A DNA stretch of 64,000 bases from JBJGXI01 sp045635475. GTDB lineage: Bacteria; Bacillota; Bacilli; Bacillales; Amphibacillaceae. The notes beneath the pieces were generated by a model. That model was given only the letters and a program-made list of their open reading frames with translations. It made no database searches and was not told the DNA's origin. The stretch covers positions 124,001-188,000 of the forward strand of contig NZ_JBJGXI010000001.1 in the NCBI RefSeq assembly GCF_045635475.1, written 5' to 3'. Position numbers and translations under genes: made by a program. Positions 26,990 through 36,900 of the stretch are shown one piece after another. Position 1 is the first letter of the stretch. Each line of letters opens with the position of its first letter.

Positions 26990-27647
26990 CCAAATAAATC
27001 GCTTTCATTTACAACTAATATCCTAATTATAATGGTTAACTTCCAAAAAAACTACAATTCTATTATTCAATTACAGTTGGAAGATTGTTCTTTTTGTCTA
27101 TTATATTTCCTGAGAACGGGGCAGTGAGCATGCCCCCTATCACTGAACAAAATCAGTGTTTTGTCTGCACTAGGAGCCCGTCGATAGGTAAACCGTTCTA
27201 ATTCGCACTTAATATGAGTATATGAGCATGTATGGTTTTTGTGCATAGAAATACTAATTTCAACTAGAGAACATATGAAAAAGTCCTGCAATGGCAATAT
27301 GTTGACTATCTTTAATATTTTCTAAAAATAGTACAATTTTCTAAATAAATTACAATCAATCTATCACCGGTAAAAACAAACCTAAAAATAATCAAACTAA
27401 TAACTAAATATTTTAATAACGGTCATTTTTAGAGAATGCTATACTGTAAGGAAAACGCTTACAAATAAAAGGGGGTAATTGCATCCTCAAGTTTCAAAAT
27501 ATTCTATGAATAAATTGGACATCAAAAGCAGCAGATATTGCTGCTGCGGGGTTGATGATGTGCGTATAAACAGTTGTTACTAGAAAAGTAATAGAGTTTT
27601 CATCTGTCCCCTTTTTTACAAGATAAGAAAGTATATAAATTTTACAA
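26990..27647. other. Non-coding region with an orphan promoter
   Basis: No credible gene is seen. A GGGGCA/TGCCCC hairpin lies near 27118-27136 and a GCAGCA/TGCTGC hairpin near 27528-27545. The promoter and cre-like site listed below appear to have lost the gene they served. Confidence 0.5.
27437..27463 (+). promoter_or_regulatory. Extended -10 promoter overlapped by a cre-like site, with no intact gene downstream
   Basis: TGCTATACT (27437-27445) is an extended -10 element. GGAAAACGCTTACA (27450-27463) matches 13 of 14 positions of the CcpA consensus and covers the expected transcription start, a classic place for repression. A GGGGG ribosome-binding-like run follows at 27471. The next open frame is only about 25-35 codons, so the regulated gene seems lost. 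Confidence 0.55.
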
Positions 27648-27824
27648 GTGTCTAGCTCCGAGCGCCAGAAACTAGGCGACTTCACGAATCGACCTACGAT
27701 AAGTCATCATCGATTCGTGTTTTATCGAAAGTCGACTAAAAGCGGACTTGTCGTCCAACATCGACATACCCCCTATGCAGGGGCATGATCTACGTTTCTA
27801 TACGGCGCTCTGTGCTTTTCTTTT
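27648..27824. repeat. Bacillaceae intergenic repeat (TCTAGCTCC type), short version
   Basis: The element begins GTGTCTAGCTCCGAGCGCC and ends GGCGCTCTGTGCTTTTC, so its ends are roughly inverted. It contains paired segments (CACGAATCG / CGATTCGTG). A longer relative with the same ends lies at 55377-55730. Confidence 0.75.
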
Positions 27825-27946
27825 CTACCTTTCATCATGAATCTACATATTTAAGATACAAATACATTTTTCATCTCTTAAGAAAGTTAACCGACACTTT
27901 CTTGAATATCGTTTTTCTAAAAAAGGAGCCATTCCCTACTTATAAA

Positions 27947-27960
27947 TGAAAGCGTTCTAC
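27947..27960 (+). promoter_or_regulatory. cre-like site upstream of the GH30/GH43 enzyme
   Basis: TGAAAGCGTTCTAC matches 12 of 14 positions of the CcpA consensus. It lies about 270 bases before the start of the large glycoside hydrolase, in its long leader. Confidence 0.45.
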
Positions 27961-28008
27961 TCAAGTGATATAGTCTGTGCACGTGTTCGGAACGACACAG
28001 TGAACTTT

Positions 28009-28092
28009 AAGGAGGTGATGTTTCGTTTAAAGTTTAAAGTAACCAAAATAAGTCGACATCAGGAAATGGACTCGAGGACTGTGGGACTGTAA
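28009..28092 (+). promoter_or_regulatory. Strong upstream Shine-Dalgarno in the leader of the GH30/GH43 gene
   Basis: AAGGAGGTGATG (28009-28020) is almost fully complementary to the 16S rRNA 3' end but is not placed for normal initiation: the only ATG (28018) overlaps it and would give a 24-residue peptide ending at 28092. Such a site can act as an mRNA-stabilising ribosome parking site, as known for the cry3A STAB-SD, or drive a leader peptide. Inverted CTCGAG segments at 28071-28076 and 28099-28104 follow. Confidence 0.35.
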
Positions 28093-28228
28093 CTCAACTC
28101 GAGCTCTTATAACAATTCTATGTATTTTCCTGCATTATAGAGCCTTATCACAATAGAATACATAACAATTGAGAGTTCTGTATGTTTAGAAACTATGAAG
28201 AATGCTATTACGAAAGGAGCAAATTCTA

Positions 28229-31200
28229 TTGCGTACAAAGAATGTAAGAAATCTATCAAAAAAATTATTTGTTATCGGAACAATTTTCGTTCTTCTGGTC
28301 GGTTTAATTGCGCCTGCAGCGATTGTTGCAGCGGAAAATGACCAGCCAAGCGATGCTGATAAGACGATAAAGCTTGATCCAAGCTATCAGCAAGAACCGT
28401 TTGAAGGATGGGGAACGGCATTAGTATGGTTTGCGAATGTTACTGGGGGATGGCCGGATCAGGTTAGAAATGAATTGGCCGATGCCCTTTATGGCGAGGA
28501 TGGATTGAACTTTAACATTGCCCGCTACAATATCGGCGGTGGGAACGCACCTGAAACAGAGCCATACTTGCGTCCGGGGGCGGATGTGCCAGGTTACTGG
28601 AACCGTCCAGAAGAATTCGGACCGCCGGCTGATGCAGATGACAGTTGGGAAGAACAAGAAGGCTGGTGGGACCCGACTAACCCTGATCATTGGAATTGGA
28701 ATGCAGATGCGAACCAGCAGTGGTGGCTGCAGGCTGCGAAGAATAGAGGAGCAGATATATTTGAAGCATTTTCAAATTCTGCACCATATTTTATGACCCA
28801 AAGTGGCTATGTATCTGGGAACATTGATTCATGGGATGACAACTTACAAGCAGATCAATATGAGAACTTTTCTACATATTTAACGAGCGTAGTAGAGTAC
28901 CTGAAAAATGACCTTAATATTGATATCCGAACGCTGTCTCCAGTTAATGAACCGAACACGGGCTACTGGGGTGCAGACGGAACACAGGAAGGGTCCAACT
29001 GGGCACCTGCTTCCCAGGCAAAAATTATTAATGAGGTAAGTGAGGATTTAGGAGAATTGAATTTAGATACAGTCGTTTCAGCAATGGATGAAACGAACCC
29101 GAATAAATACAGAAATAACTGGTCACAGTATGATGCTGCTACAAAGGCTAACATCGGTCAGATGAATGTGCATACGTATTGGCCGGGAGAGCGCACGTCT
29201 GTAAGAGATTTAGCTAAGGCCGAGGAAAAACGTTTATGGATGTCAGAGGTTGATCTGGGTGGCAGTGTTCCACAGGACTTTGACAGTATTGAGCCGGGAC
29301 TTGATTTAGCTGAGCGAATTACTTCAGATATTACCAATCTCGAGCCGAGAGCATGGGTAATGTGGCAGGCGGTTGAAAATGAAACAAATATGAATGCTGA
29401 CAACGAGAACTCAAACTGGGGACTGATCCAAGTACCATTTGAACCGGAAGATGCGAGTGAAGTAGAAATTAAAAAGAATAAGAAATATTACACAATGGGT
29501 AATTATACGAAATTTATTCGACCTGGATACCAAATGATTAATTCAAATGATGCTAATACATTAGCGGCAATTGATAAAGACAATGGTAAGATCGTCGTTG
29601 TGTATACAAATCAGTCTGATGCGCCGCAACAAATAGACTTCGATTTATCGGGCTTTGCGTCAGTTGGTCAATCAGCATCAGCAACTCCTTATGTAACGTC
29701 AGCTGCAGAAAATATTGCACAGCATGACAATATAGCGGTTAATAACAATCGATTATCTACAACGGTAGCTGCTAAGTCGGTTACTACTTTTGTCATTAAT
29801 GACGTGTCTGGTGTAAATCCAGATGAAACATTAATCGATTCTGATTTGGAGTATAAAATAGTTAACAAGAATAGCAACAAAGTTATGGACTTAAACGATA
29901 ATGGTACTTCTGTTGTGCAAAACGCGAATGCGCATGAAGAGGGTAACCAAAAATGGACAATTGCAAAGCTGACAAACGGCTACAGCAATACCGAAAAATA
30001 CAAAATTGTTAACGCAGCGACAGGAAAAGTGCTAACGAATAATAACGGATCCGCTGTCGTAGCAGCCGATCAAGGTGATGAAACCCAACAATGGATTTTG
30101 TCCACAAATGGGACAGGAGAATTTACATTTATTAATGGTTCAAGCGGCACTTTATTAGAAGTCGGTGGACAATCAAAACAAGACGGGGCTAGTGTTGGTC
30201 TATGGCAAGCTAATTCCGGTACTAATCAGGCTTGGAGATTGATTCAATCTGGAATCACAGAGATAGCACCTGTCAATATTTGGACTGTTCCAGATATGCT
30301 ACCAGAATTACCGAGTCAGGTAACGGTAAGCTATGGTGATGGGTCAACATCTGTTAAAGATGTCGACTGGGATTCAATTGATTCAGCTGACTACGCTACA
30401 GAAACACAGTTTACAGTAGAAGGTTCAGTTGCGGGAACATCTATAAAAGCAACAGCTGTAATCACAGTAAGTGACATTGCAAGTATTCATGATCGTAAGG
30501 TGAAAACTATTTCAGGTGTAGCTCCGATACTTCCTGAAACTGTAGTGGCAGTGACGAATTTGGATACAACAGTGGAATTACCTGTTACCTGGGAAGAAAT
30601 CGATCCAGCTCTTTATGCAGATTTAGGGCAGTTTACGGTGACGGGAACACTTGCAGAAACAAGTATGGAAGCTAAGGCTTATGTACAAGTAACCGAACGC
30701 GGACTTGAAAACGTTGCACTTAATACGGATGGTTCTGCATATCCAAAAGCAAGCGCATCCTTTACAGGACAATGGGATAATGTGAACAATCTTAATGATG
30801 GTGTCGTAACCGGTGATGCACGTTGGACGAACTGGGAATCGAACAACTGGCGAGAGAACGAGTGGGTACAAATTGATTTTGGTGAAGATGAGACTATTTC
30901 TCAAGTGAAATTTGTTTTCTATGATGATAATGGAGGCACAAGGCCACCTGAATCCCTGAATCTTGAGTATTTGGATGGGACGGAGTGGAAAACAATTGAA
31001 AATACACAAACAAACATTAATGGTGAAGATGAAGCAGTGATCGATTTTGACGCGGTGACTACTTCTAAAGTAAGAGCTAACTTAACTGCTATGGCTGATA
31101 CGTGTATTGCGATGCGGGAAATGGAAGTTATGGGCATCGGTGATGTTCCGAGTGTGAGCAGTGATGCAACACTAGAGTCTATTCTCGTAAACGGCGAAGC

Positions 31201-34200
31201 ACTTGAAAACTTCGAAGCAGATACTTTCGCATATGAAGTCGAGTTGGAACAAACGACTGTGCCAACAATCGCTGTAGAACTGAGCAACATGTTTGCGAGC
31301 TATGACATAAACTTGCCAACATCAGTGCCTGGCACTGCTACAATTACGGTAACATCAGAGGATGAAACTGCAGAGCATACGTATGAAATTTCATTTACGG
31401 TTCGTGATGATTCCTCAGAGGATCAGTATACTGGCGTTCCAGTCGGACAAACGTGGTATGATACAGATGGAAATCCTATCCAAGCGCATGGTGGTGGTTT
31501 CCTTGAGCATAATGGCTGGTATTACTGGGTAGGTGAAGATAAGTCAGATAACTCCCATAATACACACGGCATTAATTTGTATCGATCTAAAGATCTATTA
31601 AATTGGGAGTTTGTATCTACTATTTTGTCAGATATAACAAATCCTGGTGAAAATACAGAAGGCAGTCCTGGACTGGTAGATACTGAAACAGGTAACTTTA
31701 ATATGGAACGTCCAAAATTAATTTATGATGAAGACAGTGGTAAGTTCGTTTTATATATCCATTGGGAAAATGGTGAAGGTTATACAGCATCACAATTGCT
31801 TATTGCTTCAGCTGATACGGTAGACGGACATTACACCATTCATCATAATTACCACCCTGGTGGTTATACATCTCGTGATTTTACTGTTTATCAAGATCCA
31901 GATAGTGGAAAAGGCTATCTTGTCAGTACACAGGATGGATCAAACATGCGTCTGTATCCATTGACAGAAGATAGTACCGATGTTGATGCGGATAATTCTT
32001 ATTTACTTTTCAGTGGTGCCAAAAGAGAAGCACCAGCATTAATCAAGAATAATGGTGTGTACTACATTGTGACATCAGGTCAATCTGGATGGTATCCGAA
32101 TCAGGCGATGTATTCGTACAGTACCGATATTACGAATCCGGACAGTTGGTCAGCACTTGAACCAGTTGGTAACAACACAACTTTCTATAGCCAGCCAACA
32201 AACATTATGGAAGTTGACGCAGCTGATGGTACAACGCAATACGTATACATGGGAGATCATTGGAATCCAAGCGCACTTGGTACATCCACTTATGTATGGT
32301 TACCATTATCAATCGATAGTGAAAAGCATACGATGGAAATGGAATATACACCAGGATGGTCACTTGATTCGGATACAGGCAAAATTGAACTTCCAGACTT
32401 AACAAATGTATCTGAAGGGAAACCTGTCGAAGGTGAAGACAATGTTGTTGCAGGGAAATTACTCGAATACATTACCGATGGTGAATTTTTCGAGTCTGAT
32501 ACGTGGTCGCCTGACACGAAGTATTATCAACAAAATAAGGTGCCGTGGTCAGCAACAATTGATTTGGAAAATGTTTATGATCTTGCGCGAGTAGATCTAA
32601 GCTTTAAACAATTCAATGGTTCTGAAGCGTATTATCAATATACAATTCAAGGTAGTAATGATAATGAAAACTGGACTGTCCTTGCTGATGAATCAACTAA
32701 CATGCAGACTGGTTTCAAAACAAATGATTTAACTGGCAAGTACCAGTATGTAAAAATAAATGTTACTGCTGTGAAAAATGCACATAACAATAACTCAACG
32801 GCCGACTGGGAAAATGGTCTGTTGGAAATGCAAGTATATGCAAACGACCTTAACGAAGAAATTACTGCATTGCCAGTAGCGAATAAGGAAGGAAAAACAT
32901 ACACATCTGAGCAATCTGTCACGCTTTCCAGTCCGACTGCAGGTGCTGAACTTTACTATACGATTGATGGAACGGAGCCGACAGATCAAAGTAATCGATA
33001 TGAAGGTCCAATCTCCATTGGTCTTGGTGAAACAACACTTAAGGCAGTGGCGTATGCGGAAGGCATGGCATCAAGTGGAGTGATGACTGAAAAGTATACA
33101 ATCATTTCACCAGACACGATTGTATCTGTTAGTGGTCCAACAGAATTTGCGGTTACAGCTGACGAAGCGGCATCTGGCCTTCCGGAAACACTTGAGGCAC
33201 AAAATGCTGCAGGAGAGACAGTGGATGCTTCCGTACAATGGAACACCGATGATATTCAGTTTAGTGCCTACCATTCCGTAGTTGTAACGGGAACATTAAC
33301 TGGTGGATTTGAAGTACAGGCTACGGTTGATGTTGTAGATCAAGATACAATCTACTTTATTCATGGTGCAGCAACGGATGATCCATTCTTTGAAGCAGCT
33401 AAGGAAAAGCTTGGCAGCCAACTTCGTAATACGGTTCCTGACCAAGCGTATGATGGAGAATGGGGTTATACTGGTGTAATCGGAACTGACATAGGTACCC
33501 GTGGCTCTTCTTCTACTAATATATATGATAGTGGATGGTGGGCTTACGGAAATAAGAGTATTGACTACACGATTCATTTGCAATCCGGAGAATATACACT
33601 CGTCTCTGGTTACAAGGAATGGTGGGGAGCAACACGTAATATGCAGTTCTCGGCTAAAGACTCTGATGGGAACGCACTCGCTTCCGTTGATTTTACAACG
33701 AACGGGAATACTGTTGCCCACCAGGAAGAAATAAGCTTTACACTTGAAGAAGCAGAAGATGTACAAGTTAGTGTTAGTAAACTTGGCGGCAGTGATCCAG
33801 TACTTGCTTGGCTTGCTGTTGAAAAGACATCATTTGCAGATAAATCTGCACTAGAACAGTTAATTCAAAGTGCACAGGCAATGAAAGATGCAGGAAAGCA
33901 AAATTATACAGATGACAGCTGGAGTGCATTTATCGAGAAACTTGAAACAGCGCAGGCCGTTAACGCAGAACGTCATGCATCACAATCAGAAGTTGAAAGT
34001 GCACATGCTGCATTGCAAACTGCAGTTGATGGTTTAGTTGAGAATGACGACCAAGGTGAAGGCGGAGACCAAGGTGAGGACGGAGACCAAGGTGAAGGCG
34101 GAGACCAGGGTGAAGACGATGACAATTTACATGTAACAGCAAGCCTAGGAACGGCTGTTAAGGTTTATCCGAATGGAACAGTGTCCGTGACAGGAACGTC

Positions 34201-34669
34201 TGTAAAAGTTATATTGCCAGCTGATTTACCAGAGGGAACAACTGTGACTGTTAACAAGGCAAAGCCAAGTAATACAAATGGTCAAGGACTTGCTGTGGCG
34301 GGTGATGTTTATACTTTTGAATTCCATTTCCCGGCAGGTCATGAATCATATACTGGTAAGTTTCTGTTAACGTTGGGTTACGATGATGACAAGTACGAAG
34401 CAGAAGATGTAGCAATTTACTATTTCAATGAATCTACTGACAAATGGGAATACCAAGGTGGAAAAGCTGAAAATGGTACTCTTACATTAGAAGTTAATCA
34501 TTTCTCAACTTATGGTGTCTTTGCGGAAGATCAAGAGAAGCAAAGTGATGAGAATGATGAACTGCCTGATACTGCTACAAACTTATATAATTACTTATTA
34601 CTAGGGTTTATCCTGATCGTAATAGGTGGAGCTAGTATGATGTTTGCGAGAAAGGCACGTAAAGAATAA
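28229..34669 (+). CDS. Giant wall-anchored arabinogalactan-degrading enzyme: GH30 + GH43 with CBMs
   Basis: A 2146-residue exported protein. After a signal peptide (about 1-37), a GH30 catalytic domain (about 45-520) carries the acid/base Glu241 in SPVNEPN and the nucleophile Glu340 in WMSEVDLGG, and looks like the beta-1,6-galactanase branch. Then come a ricin-type lectin domain (534-674), two Big_4-type Ig domains (678-821), a CBM32-like discoidin domain (824-969), and an Ig-like unit. A GH43 domain (about 1067-1389, GH43_24-like, exo-beta-1,3-galactanase) follows, then another CBM32-like domain (1391-1541), a chitobiase-type Ig domain, Big_4, a further carbohydrate-binding-like domain, a FIVAR three-helix unit (about 1869-1939), a GDQGE repeat linker, the pre-anchor domain and LPDTA at 2112. 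The start is TTG at 28229 behind GAAAGGAGC; ATG at 28202 is possible but lacks one. Subfamily calls are from memory of motifs. Confidence 0.85.
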   Translation: MRTKNVRNLSKKLFVIGTIFVLLVGLIAPAAIVAAENDQPSDADKTIKLDPSYQQEPFEGWGTALVWFANVTGGWPDQVRNELADALYGEDGLNFNIARYNIGGGNAPETEPYLRPGADVPGYWNRPEEFGPPADADDSWEEQEGWWDPTNPDHWNWNADANQQWWLQAAKNRGADIFEAFSNSAPYFMTQSGYVSGNIDSWDDNLQADQYENFSTYLTSVVEYLKNDLNIDIRTLSPVNEPNTGYWGADGTQEGSNWAPASQAKIINEVSEDLGELNLDTVVSAMDETNPNKYRNNWSQYDAATKANIGQMNVHTYWPGERTSVRDLAKAEEKRLWMSEVDLGGSVPQDFDSIEPGLDLAERITSDITNLEPRAWVMWQAVENETNMNADNENSNWGLIQVPFEPEDASEVEIKKNKKYYTMGNYTKFIRPGYQMINSNDANTLAAIDKDNGKIVVVYTNQSDAPQQIDFDLSGFASVGQSASATPYVTSAAENIAQHDNIAVNNNRLSTTVAAKSVTTFVINDVSGVNPDETLIDSDLEYKIVNKNSNKVMDLNDNGTSVVQNANAHEEGNQKWTIAKLTNGYSNTEKYKIVNAATGKVLTNNNGSAVVAADQGDETQQWILSTNGTGEFTFINGSSGTLLEVGGQSKQDGASVGLWQANSGTNQAWRLIQSGITEIAPVNIWTVPDMLPELPSQVTVSYGDGSTSVKDVDWDSIDSADYATETQFTVEGSVAGTSIKATAVITVSDIASIHDRKVKTISGVAPILPETVVAVTNLDTTVELPVTWEEIDPALYADLGQFTVTGTLAETSMEAKAYVQVTERGLENVALNTDGSAYPKASASFTGQWDNVNNLNDGVVTGDARWTNWESNNWRENEWVQIDFGEDETISQVKFVFYDDNGGTRPPESLNLEYLDGTEWKTIENTQTNINGEDEAVIDFDAVTTSKVRANLTAMADTCIAMREMEVMGIGDVPSVSSDATLESILVNGEALENFEADTFAYEVELEQTTVPTIAVELSNMFASYDINLPTSVPGTATITVTSEDETAEHTYEISFTVRDDSSEDQYTGVPVGQTWYDTDGNPIQAHGGGFLEHNGWYYWVGEDKSDNSHNTHGINLYRSKDLLNWEFVSTILSDITNPGENTEGSPGLVDTETGNFNMERPKLIYDEDSGKFVLYIHWENGEGYTASQLLIASADTVDGHYTIHHNYHPGGYTSRDFTVYQDPDSGKGYLVSTQDGSNMRLYPLTEDSTDVDADNSYLLFSGAKREAPALIKNNGVYYIVTSGQSGWYPNQAMYSYSTDITNPDSWSALEPVGNNTTFYSQPTNIMEVDAADGTTQYVYMGDHWNPSALGTSTYVWLPLSIDSEKHTMEMEYTPGWSLDSDTGKIELPDLTNVSEGKPVEGEDNVVAGKLLEYITDGEFFESDTWSPDTKYYQQNKVPWSATIDLENVYDLARVDLSFKQFNGSEAYYQYTIQGSNDNENWTVLADESTNMQTGFKTNDLTGKYQYVKINVTAVKNAHNNNSTADWENGLLEMQVYANDLNEEITALPVANKEGKTYTSEQSVTLSSPTAGAELYYTIDGTEPTDQSNRYEGPISIGLGETTLKAVAYAEGMASSGVMTEKYTIISPDTIVSVSGPTEFAVTADEAASGLPETLEAQNAAGETVDASVQWNTDDIQFSAYHSVVVTGTLTGGFEVQATVDVVDQDTIYFIHGAATDDPFFEAAKEKLGSQLRNTVPDQAYDGEWGYTGVIGTDIGTRGSSSTNIYDSGWWAYGNKSIDYTIHLQSGEYTLVSGYKEWWGATRNMQFSAKDSDGNALASVDFTTNGNTVAHQEEISFTLEEAEDVQVSVSKLGGSDPVLAWLAVEKTSFADKSALEQLIQSAQAMKDAGKQNYTDDSWSAFIEKLETAQAVNAERHASQSEVESAHAALQTAVDGLVENDDQGEGGDQGEDGDQGEGGDQGEDDDNLHVTASLGTAVKVYPNGTVSVTGTSVKVILPADLPEGTTVTVNKAKPSNTNGQGLAVAGDVYTFEFHFPAGHESYTGKFLLTLGYDDDKYEAEDVAIYYFNESTDKWEYQGGKAENGTLTLEVNHFSTYGVFAEDQEKQSDENDELPDTATNLYNYLLLGFILIVIGGASMMFARKARKE

Positions 34670-34677
34670 TTGGCACG

Positions 34678-34711
34678 GAAGCACGGGGACGGTTCTCGTG
34701 CTTCTTTTTTT
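34678..34711 (+). terminator. Rho-independent terminator of the GH30/GH43 gene
   Basis: GAAGCACG and CGTGCTTC form an eight-base stem followed by seven T residues, nine bases after the stop codon. Confidence 0.9.
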
Positions 34712-34723
34712 GCGAGTGGCAGT

Positions 34724-34801
34724 GGAACAGAGGGTCAGGTTAACTGTTCCATTCTATAAAAATTAAACATAATTGGCACGATAAACCTGACCCCTTGTTC
34801 C
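34724..34801. repeat. Dispersed REP/MITE-like element, copy E
   Basis: It runs from GGAACAGAGGGTCAGGTTAA to AAACCTGACCCCTTGTTCC and lies between two convergent genes and their terminators. Confidence 0.85.
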
Positions 34802-34812
34802 ACCTATCAAAA

Positions 34813-34847
34813 CAAAAGAGTTGCTGGGATTTCCAGCAACTCTTTTG
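34813..34847 (-). terminator. Terminator of the VanY-type carboxypeptidase gene
   Basis: CAAAAGAGTTGCTGG and its complement CCAGCAACTCTTTTG form a 15-base stem with a five-base loop directly after the stop codon. The A-rich base gives T residues on both strands, so it may work in both directions. Confidence 0.8.
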
Positions 34848-35939
34848 TTATTGTGATTCGGATACAGGTACAACACCCATGTATTTCTCCAATGTAATTT
34901 CTTTAGATGCGATTTCTTGGGCTGTGTCTTTTCCGACATAGCGCATGTGCCATGGCTCGTATTTGTAACCAGTGATGTCTTCTTTTCCTTTTGGATAACG
35001 GATAATGAACCCGTATTCCGAAGCGTGTTTGGCGAGCCATTTAGCTTCTACTGTATTGGCGAAGCAATCGCTGATTATGCACTGGCTACTTTTACCAGCA
35101 AGGTCAATTGCGAGCCCTGTTTGGTGTTCACTGTGTCCTGGAATGGCGCTATACGTTTTGGCTTTTTCTTTTCCGTCACGTTGTACATAATAGTCAAAAA
35201 GTGATTTCTGCGTTGCATAGGAGCGATATCCGGAAGCACCGAGTAAATGCACCCCGTCCTTTTCAGCTCCGGCAAACATTTTTTCTAGTGCATCAGCTGC
35301 TACTTTGCGCATTTGACGCTTCTCTCGCTTATCATTAAATGTAAACGGCACATCTGGATAAACTAAATCAGTAGGGTCATAACCATCTGGTAGCATGTAC
35401 TGTTTATTGACAAGGACTGCTACACTAGTTGGATTGGCTACTACGTGGACGGCATCATCATCCCCTGATTGGCTATCTGTGCTCTTGTTCGAATCTGACC
35501 CTTGACCAGAATTGCCATCAGCTGTTGACTGGTCCGTTTCGTTTGATGAGCCCTGCTCAGAATTTGAGTCATCATTATCGTTTGATGAGTCCTGTTTAGA
35601 ATTTGAGTCATTATTATCGTTTGATGAGCTTTGGTCTTTTTTTGAATCATCATTTTCGCTATGATCAGATGCTGAGTCATTCTGCTGATCCTGATCACCG
35701 GCGTTGTTAGAGGTACTGTTGTCAGACTGGTTGTCCGAGCTATCGGGTTTGTCAGCCTGATCATTAATTGCTGAATCATTTGTATCGTTATTGCCGGTAT
35801 TTTCAGCTGGTTCGTTCGTATTTGTTTCATTGTTTTGACTATCTTCTTGGTTCTGTAATTGGTTATCGCTGTTGCCACACGCTGCGATTACCACCATGAT
35901 CAATCCAAGAAAAAGTACTGCGATAATTGCTTTTTTCAA
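34848..35939 (-). CDS. D-alanyl-D-alanine carboxypeptidase (VanY/M15B) lipoprotein
   Basis: A 363-residue lipoprotein. The lipobox VIAAC places the lipidated Cys at residue 21. Residues about 24-150 are a disordered linker made almost only of Asn, Asp, Ser, Gln and Glu, with repeats of the type SSNDNDDSNS. The C-terminal M15B domain has SGYRSYATQ, the zinc motif SEHQTGLAIDL (His and Asp ligands) and the third ligand in EPWHMRYVG. It trims the terminal D-Ala of wall peptides, releasing D-alanine. The long charged linker should let the enzyme reach through the wall. The ATG follows AAGAAGGG. Confidence 0.9.
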   Translation of the reverse strand: MKKAIIAVLFLGLIMVVIAACGNSDNQLQNQEDSQNNETNTNEPAENTGNNDTNDSAINDQADKPDSSDNQSDNSTSNNAGDQDQQNDSASDHSENDDSKKDQSSSNDNNDSNSKQDSSNDNDDSNSEQGSSNETDQSTADGNSGQGSDSNKSTDSQSGDDDAVHVVANPTSVAVLVNKQYMLPDGYDPTDLVYPDVPFTFNDKREKRQMRKVAADALEKMFAGAEKDGVHLLGASGYRSYATQKSLFDYYVQRDGKEKAKTYSAIPGHSEHQTGLAIDLAGKSSQCIISDCFANTVEAKWLAKHASEYGFIIRYPKGKEDITGYKYEPWHMRYVGKDTAQEIASKEITLEKYMGVVPVSESQ

Positions 35940-35988
35940 AATTAGCCCTTCTTTCCTGCGAAAACTAGGATGTCACTCTTGAGAATGT

Positions 35989-36020
35989 GGAACGGAGGGT
36001 CAGGTTTATTGTTCCAGTTT
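35989..36020. repeat. Dispersed REP/MITE-like element, copy F (left half only)
   Basis: GGAACGGAGGGTCAGGTTTA followed by TTGTTCCAGTTT is the left end of the element. No right end is found nearby. Confidence 0.65.
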
Positions 36021-36647
36021 GAAATTAGATGCAGAGCAACACCTCTATTACATTAGACGTAAATTACGACAGATTGTTTCACTTTTAGGGAAAGTGGATT
36101 GAGATGGCCTAATATAGTAAATAGGTTCAATTGAATATAAAAAGACCACCGTTTTCATAGTAAAATAGAAGTACCTATCACAGAACTTCCAATTACTTAT
36201 CCCAACCAAAGGAGTTGAAAACGATGTTTTATCAAAAGTACGAGCTCATTTAGATAACCCAATCGTTTATTATCAAAGTAATATTAGACAACCATTTCCT
36301 TAGACTTTTTAGAACTGATGAAGCTCAAAAATCAGGAGTTTTGCTGGCATTATTAATGTTCTATATATAATTTTTCGAATGGGACAGTGTGGTGATCCCG
36401 AGGGCTTAGTCAATGGACACAGGATTTAAATAATTGTAGCATCTCTACTGATTGGGATGCAAAAATAACTAAAAGTAGTTTCTGTAGAAAGCTCATACTC
36501 ATGTGAGTTTTTCATTTGAGACCAAATTATACACTGGAATGGTCTCATCGTTATCATTCACTAAACTGTACAATGTATCAGAGTCTAGTAGCCACTTACA
36601 AACTGCTTGAGCTGTCTCATTATAGTAGAGTAACGCCTAGCATCAGC

Positions 36648-36900
36648 CTATGCAAATTTAAATTTATTAATAAATTCATCATAGCTTAAAACTTCTACTT
36701 CCCTATTATTTGATGCTTTTAGATATTTTGAGAAACTCTTTTTTTCACTCCCAGGAAAACCGATACACTGTTCTGATTCACTGCATAATAATCTTTGAGA
36801 AATATAATTAATTTCTTTGTTAAGTAATCTAATTCATGAACGATCTTCTTTATAACATCTTTTTCAATAAAAGAAAAAAGGTTCTTGTGAATCCGACAAT
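36648..36900 (-). pseudogene. Decayed fragment, possibly a BRCT-domain protein tail
   Basis: Minus-strand frames joined by two frameshifts read KIVGFTRTFF, then IEKDVIKKIVHELDYL, NKEINYISQRLLCSES, GFPGSEKKSFSKYLKAS and NREVEVLSYDEFINKFKFA before a TAG at 36648-36650. The order of blocks (a GFTR strand, an amphipathic helix and a final VLSYDEF-type helix) resembles a BRCT domain. This is tentative; only the existence of a broken coding sequence is reasonably clear. Confidence 0.35.

Noticed and set aside
27067..27297. Minus-strand frame of 76 codons before the orphan promoter
   Set aside because: It has no ribosome binding site or domain and many rare codons; treated as non-coding.
30623..31290. 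Two overlapping minus-strand frames of over 120 codons
   Set aside because: They are antisense to the GH30/GH43 gene, whose codon use and domains are clear; neither shows a motif.
33296..33766. Minus-strand frame of 156 codons
   Set aside because: It is antisense to the C-terminal part of the GH30/GH43 gene and has no recognisable domain or start signal.
35441..35878. Minus-strand frame of 145 codons rich in Thr, Gln and Ile
   Set aside because: It is an alternative frame of the low-complexity Asn/Asp/Ser linker of the VanY gene; its length follows from the repetitive DNA.
36130..36300. Possible insertion sequence remnant
   Set aside because: Short frames look protein-like but neither terminal inverted repeats nor transposase motifs could be identified, so it is not listed as a mobile element.
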